From Paenibacillus hamazuiensis (GTDB lineage Bacteria; Bacillota; Bacilli; Paenibacillales; NBRC-103111): 64,000 bases of DNA. The notes below the pieces were generated by a model that saw only the letters and a list, made by a program, of their open reading frames with translations, did not search any database and had not been told where the DNA came from. Of this stretch, positions 20,201 through 27,338 are shown piece by piece. The DNA is taken from contig NZ_JALRMO010000001.1 of NCBI RefSeq assembly GCF_023276405.1, positions 5,146,001 to 5,210,000 of the forward strand, given 5' to 3'. A program made the translations under genes and the position numbers. The number at the start of each line of letters is the position of its first letter. Position 1 is the first letter of the stretch.

Positions 20201-20895
20201 ATGCCGTTATGGTCGCTCGCCCGCTGGATGTCGGTGTCGTAATATTGAGCGATATCGTCGGCGCTGATCAGCGTGCCGCTGTTTTTGCCGGTCATGTAAA
20301 AATCGGGTGCCGCATTCGCCCACGCATCGAGCGCCAGCGCCACTCTCCGGGCGTATTTTTCGTCGCCGGTTTTGAGGTAAGCGGTTGCAATGACGGGAAG
20401 GTTGCGGGTCATGAAATTCGCCTTCTCATAATCGATTCTCGACTGCACCAGCACCTGCTTCCCGGCATACTCGACGTAGGCCGCATTTACCGTCTTTCCG
20501 CTCATAACCTTGATCGGCTTGTAGCGGTACGGATACTGCGCGCTCGGCAGCACAAGCCCTTTGTCCGTAGCGATCCGGTCCGGGTCCGCCGGATTCCACA
20601 CCCAGCCTTCGCTACCGTCCGGCGGATCGTTGCCGTCGGACCTCGGCGACTGCTTCGGCGCGAGATTGATCCACTGCTCCTCCGTATAGGCGGCCAGCAG
20701 TTGGTCCGCCTTGGCGACGGCCGTTTGCATTTCGGATTCGTCCGGAGGGAAGTACGGACGCTGAACGGCCGTTTCCCCCACCGCCGCAGCGGCTTGCGTC
20801 CTGTCAATCAGCTCTCCGCCTCCCCCTGCCAACAATAATTGAACCGACAGTGCGGCTGCCGCCGCCCTGGACCACAACTTGCGATGCTTTTTCAC
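17287..20895 (-). CDS. Secreted heparinase II/III-like polysaccharide lyase with Ig-like and FIMAH domains
   Basis: A 1202-residue exported enzyme. A signal peptide is clear (KKHRKLWSRAAAAALSVQLL, cleavage after about residue 35). Residues 50-430 form an alpha/alpha toroid typical of heparinase II/III and alginate lyases (NFMTRNLPVIATAYLKTGDE; HTSTNLSGGVDAIAKVAVVL; FPEAFSYHAGYASTNYTIAQ, with catalytic-type Tyr and His). Residues 440-880 give the beta-sandwich part (NDYANHVHPNVLAATLYGFG, with a second His). Then come two Ig-like modules (VTPPVTAASAEGSVNNGWYT near 935; an Ig-like fold to about 1120) and a C-terminal FIMAH domain (LAELVARFAGSGSIDNKGIA). It would cleave an acidic polysaccharide outside the cell; the exact substrate is unknown. 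The neighbouring AraC gene is its likely regulator. Confidence 0.88.
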   Translation of the reverse strand: MKKHRKLWSRAAAAALSVQLLLAGGGGELIDRTQAAAAVGETAVQRPYFPPDESEMQTAVAKADQLLAAYTEEQWINLAPKQSPRSDGNDPPDGSEGWVWNPADPDRIATDKGLVLPSAQYPYRYKPIKVMSGKTVNAAYVEYAGKQVLVQSRIDYEKANFMTRNLPVIATAYLKTGDEKYARRVALALDAWANAAPDFYMTGKNSGTLISADDIAQYYDTDIQRASDHNGIAHEMHSGEIYAFDRIYNSAALNVLSQEKGYDVKDHIANDLFLNVTGWLINYQSMKVHTSTNLSGGVDAIAKVAVVLKKPEYMEWLDRYLDITVGDNFKRDGMFPEAFSYHAGYASTNYTIAQEVDYYFQVYQADTDKLRELEKKVKTHLAFLAKAKEVQKTVAFPDGDLPPFDDTTKGGASRRDATVSRLLPAYGHLMLGDGTGDRQTQFNIHFNDYANHVHPNVLAATLYGFGKELIGGIRYSRIPTRNFSRSTLADNTVVVNGTSQYRSTKQEGSSNAGHLFNQGILSLYEPGLKGIEASEVYSKWAYPGTVDRYQRLNILNTIDPDHPYLIDLFKVTGGKTHEYVLHGSTQFDETAEASFPLQKIDKPYPLLPDNVTWTDPVSENDNRNWYGLFRDVSTGKSPGKWDVTYKDAGGSGVGTRIWMADDGKSQVYLGKSPHSYRDKLYDDIYQFWRPSLIVKREDPNQTKLDSLFVGVVEPLHGESAISGIERLPLKEANPEHVALSVKFKDGREDVILVNMNQPGAAGSASVDKPVATADGNYELEGRIGIAVGRSGVQTPYLIAGGSLRYGGDKLTLETPSVAGTITGAVRKAEGADVDALITPELLPEGDALKGKWLSLNFGTYKVVPDGSGKYPSNIKEQTGMSEMFRIDRVERRGGLTYIVTAEDHALSIQNGKTSELLRPKRTFENVPAFRIDFSRTKDVTPPVTAASAEGSVNNGWYTDAVAVKLQAADDESGVASTFYKLTVTGSTYSPTVTQSAYGPGDGWLQYDGPIAITRDGKYELRYYSTDKEGNAEEEKSLAIARDTAPPGVKAISPEQGGRYPDSQDLTVQLELNDPWSGPDDGKTALQLDGKPVQRGAVIPLYTLPLGPHSLTVKTADMAGNTGSATISFTTETSVSSLAELVARFAGSGSIDNKGIANSLLKKLEHGDIGSFVNEVRAQSGKHIAAEAAGFLLRDADLLLARK

Positions 20896-21009
20896 TAATC
20901 GTCACTCCTTTCGCCTTGTTTGAACCTATATTACCTTTCAGGCGCGGAGGATGAATACGGACGGAATATCCTTAATGTATGAGAAAATTAACCTTCCTGC
21001 CGCCGGCTG

Positions 21010-21855
21010 TCATGGCCCCGCATTATTTTGGGCATAGACGTTCCGGAATTCCGAAGGAGAAACACCGCTTTTCCTTTTGAACGAAGCCGAAAAGTAAGAC
21101 ACATCGTTGAACCCGGTCCTGTGGGCGACTTCGTTGACGGTCATGTCGGTGGAGGCCAGCAGATGCTCCGCTTTCTCCAACCGGCGTTCGTGGATGTACC
21201 GCTTGGGCGGCATGCCGAGGTGTCTTTTGAAAACGCGGATCAGGTAGTTCGGATGGAAATGGGCGATCCGCGCCAGCTCCTCGACCGAAATCTCTTTATA
21301 CAGATTGGCGTCGATGAAATTGACCGTATCGAGCAGCTTGCGGATGGAGACGGACGGCAGGTCGCTCCGTTTTTCCATAATCGCCCGTTCGATGAAAAAA
21401 GCGACGATGGCCAGCAGCGCGGATTGGATTTTGAGCGAAGAAGCAGGCCCGTCGTTGCCGCGATGTTCGATTAACTGGCGAAAACAATGCAGCAGCTCCG
21501 CCGCATCTTCGACCGCAACGATATGCGAAATGCCGAACCACCGAAGCAGCTGCATAAACGCGATGTTGGAATTGAAATGGCACCAATACATCGTGTAAGG
21601 CGTGCCTTCCGTCGCGGAAAAGGACTGCATCGTTCCGGCCGGAATAAACATCAGCTCGCCCGGCTTCGGCCTAAAATGATCATTCCCGATTTTGATCCAG
21701 CCCTCTCCGTCACATATGTAATAAAACTTATTGTAAGTAGGGGAAAAGTTAAATCTTTTCCAATTGGAGTTGCAAACCGAAAGCTTGGAGGCGACCAAGG
21801 TCACCCGCAAACTGGACAGGTGGTGATTCAGCAGCTGCTTCTTGCTCATCTCCAC
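21010..21855 (-). CDS. AraC family transcriptional regulator
   Basis: About 281 residues: an N-terminal cupin-like ligand-binding fold (FYYICDGEGWIKIGNDHFRP, PGELMFIPAGTMQSF) and a C-terminal double HTH (ISVEELARIAHFHPNYLIRV, DMTVNEVAHRTGFNDVSYFS). Of several possible starts GTG 21855 is best, as AAAGGAGG lies seven bases upstream; ATG 21849 is also possible. AraC proteins with this cupin usually sense sugars. Its stop lies 115 bases before the start of the polysaccharide lyase on the same strand, so it probably controls that gene. Confidence 0.92.
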   Translation of the reverse strand: MEMSKKQLLNHHLSSLRVTLVASKLSVCNSNWKRFNFSPTYNKFYYICDGEGWIKIGNDHFRPKPGELMFIPAGTMQSFSATEGTPYTMYWCHFNSNIAFMQLLRWFGISHIVAVEDAAELLHCFRQLIEHRGNDGPASSLKIQSALLAIVAFFIERAIMEKRSDLPSVSIRKLLDTVNFIDANLYKEISVEELARIAHFHPNYLIRVFKRHLGMPPKRYIHERRLEKAEHLLASTDMTVNEVAHRTGFNDVSYFSASFKRKSGVSPSEFRNVYAQNNAGP

Positions 21856-21936
21856 TCCGCATCCTCCTTTGCAAACGTTGTCATGTATAAATTTACCTGC
21901 CTTAATCACGGTTTGTCAAAGCCGAAAAAACTTTAA

Positions 21937-21974
21937 AATATTCCTTGACAGGAATATTCCTTATCAGGTATATT
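21937..21974 (+). promoter_or_regulatory. Promoter with overlapping palindromic operator, upstream of doxX
   Basis: TTGACA (21945-21950) and TATATT (21969-21974) are 18 bases apart. The -35 box is exactly the centre of a perfect inverted repeat, AATATTCC-TTGACA-GGAATATT (21937-21958). A regulator bound here would block RNA polymerase. The site lies between the divergent AraC and doxX genes; which regulator binds is unknown. The rest of the 21856-22164 gap holds a 21-codon ATG frame (21981-22046) without a ribosome site and nothing else recognisable. Confidence 0.8.
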
Positions 21975-22164
21975 ATAGACATGAAGAACAAACCGCTTCC
22001 AAGACGAAACAATCGAACGGTTGAACGGCAACTCCAGGAACTTTAAAAGAAGGGAAGTGAGTGTCAGCGGAAATTGTTTTCTTTTCGAAAGATGATTTAC
22101 CTGTGGCATAAATGAAAAAATTTATGTAAAAAATCTACCATTTCAAGGAGGAGAATTTTATATT

Positions 22165-22584
22165 ATGAAGAAGATACTAGTAGGTTATTGGGTGTTTACA
22201 GGTTTGTTGATTGTGCTTATGGGCATGGGTACGATTCCCGACATTATGTACGATCCCAGCGCGGTTGAATTATTCAAGAAACTCGGTTACCCCGATTACC
22301 TGCTTCCGTTTCTCGGCTACGCCAAACTGCTGGGAATCATCGCGATCCTGATCCCGGGTTTTCCGCGGATCAAGGAATGGGTTTATGCCGGCTTCACTTT
22401 CGATCTGCTCGGCGCTATGTATTCGGTCATAGCGACAGGCGATATTGCCAGCTCCGCGTTTTTCATTATCGGTTTCGCTTTGATCGCCGGCTCCTATATT
22501 TTCCACCACAAGCGGCTAAGAGCGGCAGCAGCCGGCCGTCGCACCGGCGAAGCAACTTCGGCTAACTTGCAGTTCCAACAATAA
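22165..22584 (+). CDS. DoxX-like family membrane protein
   Basis: A 139-residue protein with four predicted membrane segments (YWVFTGLLIVLMGMG; LLPFLGYAKLLGIIAILIPG; VYAGFTFDLLGAMYSVIATG; FFIIGFALIAGSYIF), the normal DoxX-like layout. FLGYAKLLGIIAIL is the family's characteristic second helix. The ATG has AAGGAGGAG upstream. It lies 29 bases before an AHSA1-type gene, a pairing common in Bacillota, often under a small HTH repressor. The biochemical role of such DoxX proteins is not settled. Confidence 0.9.
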   Translation: MKKILVGYWVFTGLLIVLMGMGTIPDIMYDPSAVELFKKLGYPDYLLPFLGYAKLLGIIAILIPGFPRIKEWVYAGFTFDLLGAMYSVIATGDIASSAFFIIGFALIAGSYIFHHKRLRAAAAGRRTGEATSANLQFQQ

Positions 22585-22613
22585 ATAATCTATCATTCAG
22601 GAGGAAATTAACG

Positions 22614-23117
22614 ATGTCCGAAAATCAAGCAATCCATGAGCTTGTCATTACCCGTACCTTCAATGCGCCGCGCGATCTTGTGTTCAAGATGTGGACCGAA
22701 GCGGAGCACCTGGAGCACTGGTGGGGCCCGAAGGGTCTCAAACTGACTGTCGTCAAGCTGGATGTCCGACCGGACGGCATTTTCCACTACAAGATGAGCA
22801 ACGCCGAAGGCCTCGAAATGTGGGGCAAGTTTGTATACCGGGAGGTTGATGCGCCGGAGAAGCTTGAGTACGTCAGTTCCTTCTCCGATCCGGAAGGCAA
22901 TACGGTTAGCTCCCTGATTGCGCCAGGCTTCCCTTTGGAGGTTAGAAATGTAGTTACCTTCGACGAACACGATGGCAAAACGATCCTGACGCTGCGCGGA
23001 GGACCTATCAACGCAACGGAGGAAGAGCTCAAGTTCTACGAATCGATGCACGGCTCCATGCAGCAAGGTTTCGCCGGAACGTTCAGCCAACTCGACGAAT
23101 ACTTGGCTTCACTATAA
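22614..23117 (+). CDS. SRPBCC/AHSA1 family protein
   Basis: A 167-residue START/Bet v1-like fold of the AHSA1 group: VITRTFNAPRDLVFKMWTEA at the start, EHLEHWWGPKGLKL next, and the C-terminal helix GSMQQGFAGTFSQLDEYLAS. Members bind hydrophobic ligands or act in stress responses; the exact ligand is unknown. AGGAGG stands 10 bases before the ATG. It is the second gene of an operon with doxX and is followed by a strong terminator. Confidence 0.92.
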   Translation: MSENQAIHELVITRTFNAPRDLVFKMWTEAEHLEHWWGPKGLKLTVVKLDVRPDGIFHYKMSNAEGLEMWGKFVYREVDAPEKLEYVSSFSDPEGNTVSSLIAPGFPLEVRNVVTFDEHDGKTILTLRGGPINATEEELKFYESMHGSMQQGFAGTFSQLDEYLASL

Positions 23118-23122
23118 GCTTT

Positions 23123-23160
23123 ACATCCCCCATCCGGTTAACGGAGGGGGATGTTTTTTT
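23123..23160 (+). terminator. Terminator of the doxX-AHSA1 operon
   Basis: ACATCCCCC and GGGGGATGT pair around a 14-base loop and are followed by seven T. Confidence 0.93.
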
Positions 23161-23250
23161 GGGGATACGGGCGCCCTTGCCCCCTCCTGTTCAACCGGCG
23201 CGCCGAGCAAGTATAATGTTGCTATCAACCTGTCCGAATGGAGAATTCTC

Positions 23251-23949
23251 ATGGCACGTTACAACCTCGAACAACATATTTTGTGCGAAACGTTCCCCTG
23301 CTTCCGGTCGCTTTCTCCCGACGAATGGTCCGCCGCCCAGCCCAGGCTGCGGACGTTTCCGGCGAAATCGGCGTTGTTCCGCGGCGAAGATGCCGTAGAG
23401 TACGCCTTGTTTCTAATTTCGGGAACGGTGCGGATTTCCTACGTGACGGAGGATGGCTCCGAAGCGGTATCCGGCCGGCTGTCCGCCGGCGACATCTGTG
23501 CCTTGATGGTGCTCAGCGGCCTCAGCGAGCGCGAATATCCCGGAACGATGACCGCGGAGACCGAGGTCACGGCGCTATTTGTCGCCAAAGGGGCGTTCCT
23601 GCGCTGGATTCAGACGTATGCGCCGATCCGAAATGCGGTATTCGGCAATATTTTGGACGGATTTATTGACATAGGCAGGCTGCTTGCCGGCAAGATGTCG
23701 CTGCCGCTCGACTCGCGGCTTGCCGGAGTTCTGCTCCGGCTGACGACGGAGCGCGAGCCGGCGGCCCGGATTACGCACAGGCAGCTGGCGGCCGAGCTGG
23801 GATCGGCCCGCGAAGTCGTCAGCCGCGCGCTGGGGAAAATGCAAAAGGCCGGATGGATCGAGACCGGGAGAGGTTCGGTCATCATCCGTCAGCGAAAGGC
23901 GCTCGAGGCGCTCGCCGATGATGTTGGTGACCGGGTCACAGATACATAA
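23251..23949 (+). CDS. Crp/Fnr family transcriptional regulator
   Basis: A 232-residue regulator: an N-terminal cyclic-nucleotide-binding-like jelly roll (about 20-130, with FLISGTVRISYVTEDGSEAV and LSAGDICALMVLSGL), a dimer helix, and a Crp-type winged HTH (ITHRQLAAELGSAREVVSRA; about 175-215). Cysteines occur at 11, 17 and 85 but not as an Fnr-type four-Cys cluster, so an iron-sulfur sensor is not evident. The ligand is unknown. It is followed by the peroxiredoxin gene, which may be a target. Confidence 0.92.
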   Translation: MARYNLEQHILCETFPCFRSLSPDEWSAAQPRLRTFPAKSALFRGEDAVEYALFLISGTVRISYVTEDGSEAVSGRLSAGDICALMVLSGLSEREYPGTMTAETEVTALFVAKGAFLRWIQTYAPIRNAVFGNILDGFIDIGRLLAGKMSLPLDSRLAGVLLRLTTEREPAARITHRQLAAELGSAREVVSRALGKMQKAGWIETGRGSVIIRQRKALEALADDVGDRVTDT

Positions 23950-23965
23950 ATCAGCCCTTGATAAA

Positions 23966-23999
23966 ATGAGATCAGCCGGGTTTCATCGGCTGATCTCAT
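23966..23999 (+). terminator. Hairpin between the Crp/Fnr and peroxiredoxin genes
   Basis: ATGAGATCAGCC and GGCTGATCTCAT form a perfect 12-bp stem around a 10-base loop. No T-run follows, so it may be an RNA-stability or processing element rather than a terminator. Confidence 0.5.
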
Positions 24000-24023
24000 A
24001 CCATGTTCAGGAGGCTTATCGCA

Positions 24024-24593
24024 ATGAGAATCTCGTTAACCACCGGGGAAGCCGCCCCCGATTTCACATTCGTGGATGCCGGCGGCAAATCCGTCCGCTT
24101 AAGCGACTTGCGGGGCCGCAAGGTGCTGCTTGCTTTTTTCCGCAATGCCGCCTGCGCGCTCTGCAATTTGCGGGTGCGGCATTTTATCCGCCGTTATGAC
24201 TTGTGGCAAAGGGATGGGCTGGAGGTCATCGCCGTGTTCGAATCGCCTGATGCGAGCATGTCCCGGCATGTCGGCACGCAGGAAGCGCCGTTCCCTTTGA
24301 TCGCCGATCCGGAAGGCAAGCTGTACGGCCGGTACGGCGTCGAGGTGTCCGAAGAGAAGGTGCAGGCGACGATGGCCGATGCGGCCACACAGTCGTTCGT
24401 TAAGGAGGCGGCGGCCGAAGGTTTCGCTTTGACTCATGAGGAAGGCTCGAACTTCTACCGGATCCCGGCCGAATTTCTGATCGACGAGCGCGGCATCATC
24501 CAGGTTGCGCATTACGGCCGGCTCGTGACGGATCATTTGCCGCTGGAGGAGATCGATCGGTTCGCCGCCGGGAGCAGCGGCGAAGCGCACTAG
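24024..24593 (+). CDS. Peroxiredoxin-like (AhpC/TSA, redoxin) protein
   Basis: A 189-residue thioredoxin-fold protein: GEAAPDFTFVDAGGKSVRLS is the standard AhpC/TSA entry and LLAFFRNAACALCNLRVRHF carries a Cys-x-x-Cys pair (CALC) at the active-site helix, instead of the single peroxidatic Cys in the usual PxxxT/SxxC. It thus belongs to the redoxin-like group that may act as a thiol peroxidase or reductase. ATG 24024 is used because AGGAGG lies 9 bases upstream; the ATG at 24003 has no such site. Its stop is the last coding signal before the 113-bp repeat array. Confidence 0.88.
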   Translation: MRISLTTGEAAPDFTFVDAGGKSVRLSDLRGRKVLLAFFRNAACALCNLRVRHFIRRYDLWQRDGLEVIAVFESPDASMSRHVGTQEAPFPLIADPEGKLYGRYGVEVSEEKVQATMADAATQSFVKEAAAEGFALTHEEGSNFYRIPAEFLIDERGIIQVAHYGRLVTDHLPLEEIDRFAAGSSGEAH

Positions 24594-24636
24594 GTCTGTT
24601 TGGCCATTTTCCGCGGGCGCGCAGCATTCTCTCAAC

Positions 24637-25698
24637 CCGAGAGCGCTTTATCGCGCTCTCGGACCACGGCCGAGCGACTCTTCGCGGCCGAGCGAGTCTT
24701 CGCGGCCGAGAGACGCTTTTTCACGCTCTCGGCCTTCCTTCACGCTCTTCGCTCAGCCCAAGCCCGCCCGAGAGCGCTTTTTCACGCTCTCGGGCGATGG
24801 CCGAGCGAGTCTTCGCGGCCGAGCGACGCTTTTTCCCGCTCTCGGCATTCCTTCCCGCTCTTCGCTCAGCCCAAGTCCGTCCGAGAGCGCTTTTTCCCGC
24901 TCTCGGACCACGGCCGAGCGACTCTTCGCGGCCGAGAGACGCTTTTTCCGCCTCTCGGCATTCCTTCACGCTCCTCGCTCAGCCCGAACCCGCCCGAGAG
25001 CGCTTTTTTACGCTCTCGGGCGATGGCCGAGCGAGTTTTCGCGGCCGAGAGACGCTTTTTCCGCCTCTCGGCATTCCTTCACGCTCCTCGCTCAGCCTAA
25101 GCCCGCCCGAGAGCGCTTTTTCTCGCTCTCGGGCGATGGCCGAGCGAGTTTTCGCGGCCGAGAGACGCTTTTTCCGCCTCTCGGCCTTCCTTCACGCTCT
25201 TCGCTCAGCCCAAGTCCGCCCGAGAGCGCTTTTTCCCGCTCTCGGGCGATGGCCGAGCGAGTTTTCGCGGCCGAGAGACGCTTTTTCCGCCTCTCGGCCT
25301 TCCTTCACGCTCCTCGCTTCGCCAAAACTCGCCCGAGAGCGCTTTTTTACGCTCTCGGGCGATGGCCGAGCGACTCTTCGCGGCCGAGAGACGCTTTTTC
25401 CGCCTCTCGGCCTTCCTTCACGCTCTTCGCTCAGCCCAAGTCCGCCCGAGAACGCTTTTTCCCGCTCTCGGACCACGGCCGAGCGACTCTTCGCGGCGGA
25501 GAGACGCTTTTTCCGGCTCTCGGCCTTCCTTCACGCTCTTCGCTCAGCCCGAACCCGCCCGAGAGCGCTTTTTCCCGCTCTCGGACCACGGCCGAGCGAC
25601 TCTTCGCGGCGGAGAGACGCTTTTTCCGCCTCTCGGCCTTCCTTCACGCTCTTCGCTTCGCCCAAACCTGCCCGAGAGACGCTTTTTCCGCCTCTCGG
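24637..25698. repeat. Array of 113-bp tandem repeats built from hairpins
   Basis: Nine tandem units start at 24637, 24768, 24881, 24994, 25107, 25220, 25333, 25446 and 25559, and a shortened tenth at 25672. The period is exactly 113 bp except for the first unit (131 bp), which has an 18-bp internal duplication. Each unit holds two related hairpins: A, CCGAGAGCG-loop-CGCTCTCGG, and B, CCGAGAG-(ACGCTTTTTCCGC)-CTCTCGG. They are separated alternately by a short spacer of about 24 bases and a long one of about 36, so about 19 hairpins occur in 1.06 kb. Stems are nearly invariant, while changes gather in the loops (CTTTTTCAC, CTTTTTCCC, CTTTTTTAC, CTTTTTCTC) and spacers. The array fills the space between the convergent peroxiredoxin and SDR genes. 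Because stops are absent, several frames on both strands stay open and give false proteins. Function unknown. Confidence 0.97.
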
Positions 25699-25708
25699 CC
25701 TTCCTTCC

Positions 25709-26434
25709 CTACTTAAGCCGTAAACCGCCGTCAACCTCAAGCACCGTACCGGTCACAAACGTGTTGTCGATCAAATAACATATCGCTTTGGCGATATCCT
25801 CCGGCTGTCCGACTCTTCCGACGGGCGCCTGGTCTTCGTAAAACTTCAGCGCGGCGGCCCGCTGTTCTTCCGGCAGCCAGTTCCACCACGGCGTGTCCAC
25901 AACTCCCGGGGACACCGCGTTTACCCGCAGAGGCGCCAGCTCAACCGCCAAAATGGGCACCATAGCTTCTATCGCGGCATTGATGGCGGCGAGTCCGGAA
26001 ATACCCGGAGAAACGTTGCGGGCCGAAATCGCGGTAAGAAACGTGATGGAGCCGTTGCTGTTGATCGTATCCAGGCTGAGCTGCGCGGACATGATCTGCG
26101 GCCAAAATTTCGCTTCGAAACCTCCGCGCAATTCATTCAGCGGAAGCTCGCGGAAGTTCCCCGCTCCTTTGGCTCCGGAGACGGTGATCACGAGATGGTC
26201 GAAGCCGCTTTGACGGGAATAAAAAGCTTTCAGATCGTCGGCGGAGGAAGCATCGACCTGCTCCCCGCGCGCCTTGGGGCCGAGCAGCTGAAGTGCGGCA
26301 TCGATCTTGGCTCCGTCGCGGCCGGCTACAACGACCTCCGCTCCCTCTTCGACCAGCAAACGGGCCGCTGCAAGCCCGATTCCCGACGTTCCTCCCATAA
26401 CGATCGCGCGTTGTCCCACCATACCATTTGCCAT
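25709..26434 (-). CDS. SDR family oxidoreductase
   Basis: A 241-residue short-chain dehydrogenase. The NAD(P)-binding motif is GGTSGIGLAAARLL (about 15-28), with VVAGRDGAKIDA after the second strand. The usual Tyr-xxx-Lys is not clear: the segment after SITFLTAIS reads ARNVSPGISGLAAINAAIEA, with Asn where Lys is expected and no Tyr, so catalysis may be altered or lost. The C-terminal part is normal (RVNAVSPGVVDTPWW, GQPEDIAKAICYLIDNTFVT, LEVDGGLRLK). Divergent from the tetR gene and under a promoter with the TetR-type palindrome in its spacer. Its stop abuts the 113-bp array. Confidence 0.9.
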   Translation of the reverse strand: MANGMVGQRAIVMGGTSGIGLAAARLLVEEGAEVVVAGRDGAKIDAALQLLGPKARGEQVDASSADDLKAFYSRQSGFDHLVITVSGAKGAGNFRELPLNELRGGFEAKFWPQIMSAQLSLDTINSNGSITFLTAISARNVSPGISGLAAINAAIEAMVPILAVELAPLRVNAVSPGVVDTPWWNWLPEEQRAAALKFYEDQAPVGRVGQPEDIAKAICYLIDNTFVTGTVLEVDGGLRLK

Positions 26435-26476
26435 AAGTTATCCGCCTCGCTTCTCTTGATATAATTGCTTGAATGA

Positions 26477-26506
26477 ATTATAATACGTTACGTAACGTAT
26501 TGTCAA
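26477..26506 (-). promoter_or_regulatory. SDR promoter with TetR-type operator in the spacer
   Basis: On the minus strand TTGACA (26501-26506) and TATAAT (26477-26482) are perfect sigma-A boxes 18 bases apart. Between them lies a perfect 20-bp palindrome, AATACGTTAC-GTAACGTATT (26482-26501). The adjacent divergent tetR gene is the obvious source of the repressor. Confidence 0.92.
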
Positions 26507-26536
26507 ACGCATTTTTTAACGAGGGGGTTCTCGCCA

Positions 26537-27118
26537 ATGGACGAAAAACAAAAAAAATCGGCGCCGGCTGGAAGACCGAGGAGCCGGAAAGCATGGGAAG
26601 CCGTTATGACGGCGACGCTGAACCTGCTGAAAACAACCGGATATAAAAATTTGACGATGGAACGAATCGCCAAAGAAGCCGGCGTCGGAAAACCGACTTT
26701 ATACCGGTGGTGGCCCGGCGTCCCTTTTATCGTCATGGAGGCGCTCAAACTTCAGGCGGAAACCGAAATCGCTCTTCCGGATACGGGCCGGCTCAAAAGC
26801 GACGTGCTTCAATATATGAGGCAAACGTTCCGTACTCTTGCGGACGGTTCGGACGAAATCGTGTGCAGCCTCATGGCGGAGGCGCAGTTTAATCCCGAAT
26901 TCGCCGCCGCATTTCGCGAAACGTTCATTTCGTCGAGGCGAGCGGCGCTCATCCGCCTACTGCAGCGCGGCGCAGAGCGCGGGGAACTGCCGGAAAATGC
27001 CGATTTGGAGCTTGTCGCCGACTTATGTTACGGGCCGATGTGGTATCGCCTGCTGAATCGGCATGCTGCGTTAGAGGAGCCTTTTGCCGACTCCCTCGTA
27101 TCGTATTTGTTCGATTAG
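26537..27118 (+). CDS. TetR/AcrR family transcriptional repressor
   Basis: A 193-residue TetR protein. The HTH is NLTMERIAKEAGVGKPTLYR followed by WWPGVPFIVMEAL (about 38-70); the remaining helices form the ligand-binding domain, with a C-terminal region (LELVADLCYGPMWYRLLNRH) typical of the TetR_C group. The ATG at 26537 has GAGGGGG upstream. It is divergent from the SDR gene, with a perfect palindrome in the shared promoter region, so it likely represses both. The inducer is unknown. Confidence 0.94.
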   Translation: MDEKQKKSAPAGRPRSRKAWEAVMTATLNLLKTTGYKNLTMERIAKEAGVGKPTLYRWWPGVPFIVMEALKLQAETEIALPDTGRLKSDVLQYMRQTFRTLADGSDEIVCSLMAEAQFNPEFAAAFRETFISSRRAALIRLLQRGAERGELPENADLELVADLCYGPMWYRLLNRHAALEEPFADSLVSYLFD

Positions 27119-27338
27119 CCCGGCGTCCGGGCTTCCGCTCAGCTTGCATTATTACCCGGCATCGTCCCGACGAAAAGCCGAAGCGCCGCCCTCCACGATA
27201 CGAAACGGCGGCGTCAGGCTTTGTCTGAATGTCACGAAAGCGCTTTACAACTGCGGTCCGGTGCCATACAATTTGGAATAGACTAGAGGAATCCGGCTGC
27301 ACAAGGCGCGCACAATCGGTTTGCAGGGGGACACGGAC

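Noticed and set aside
21981-22046. 21-codon ATG frame just after the doxX promoter
   Set aside because: It starts at the expected transcript start, has no ribosome site, and its basic, low-complexity sequence shows no family features.
24637-25698. CRISPR array
   Set aside because: The hairpin repeats alternate with spacers, but the spacers are themselves conserved from unit to unit and no cas genes are present.
24600-25778. Several long overlapping ORFs on both strands in the repeat array (Arg/Phe/Ser-rich repeats such as MAERVFAAERRFF)
   Set aside because: They exist only because the 113-bp unit lacks stops in every frame; the same peptide repeat appears in all three frames, there is no ribosome site and no consistent start.
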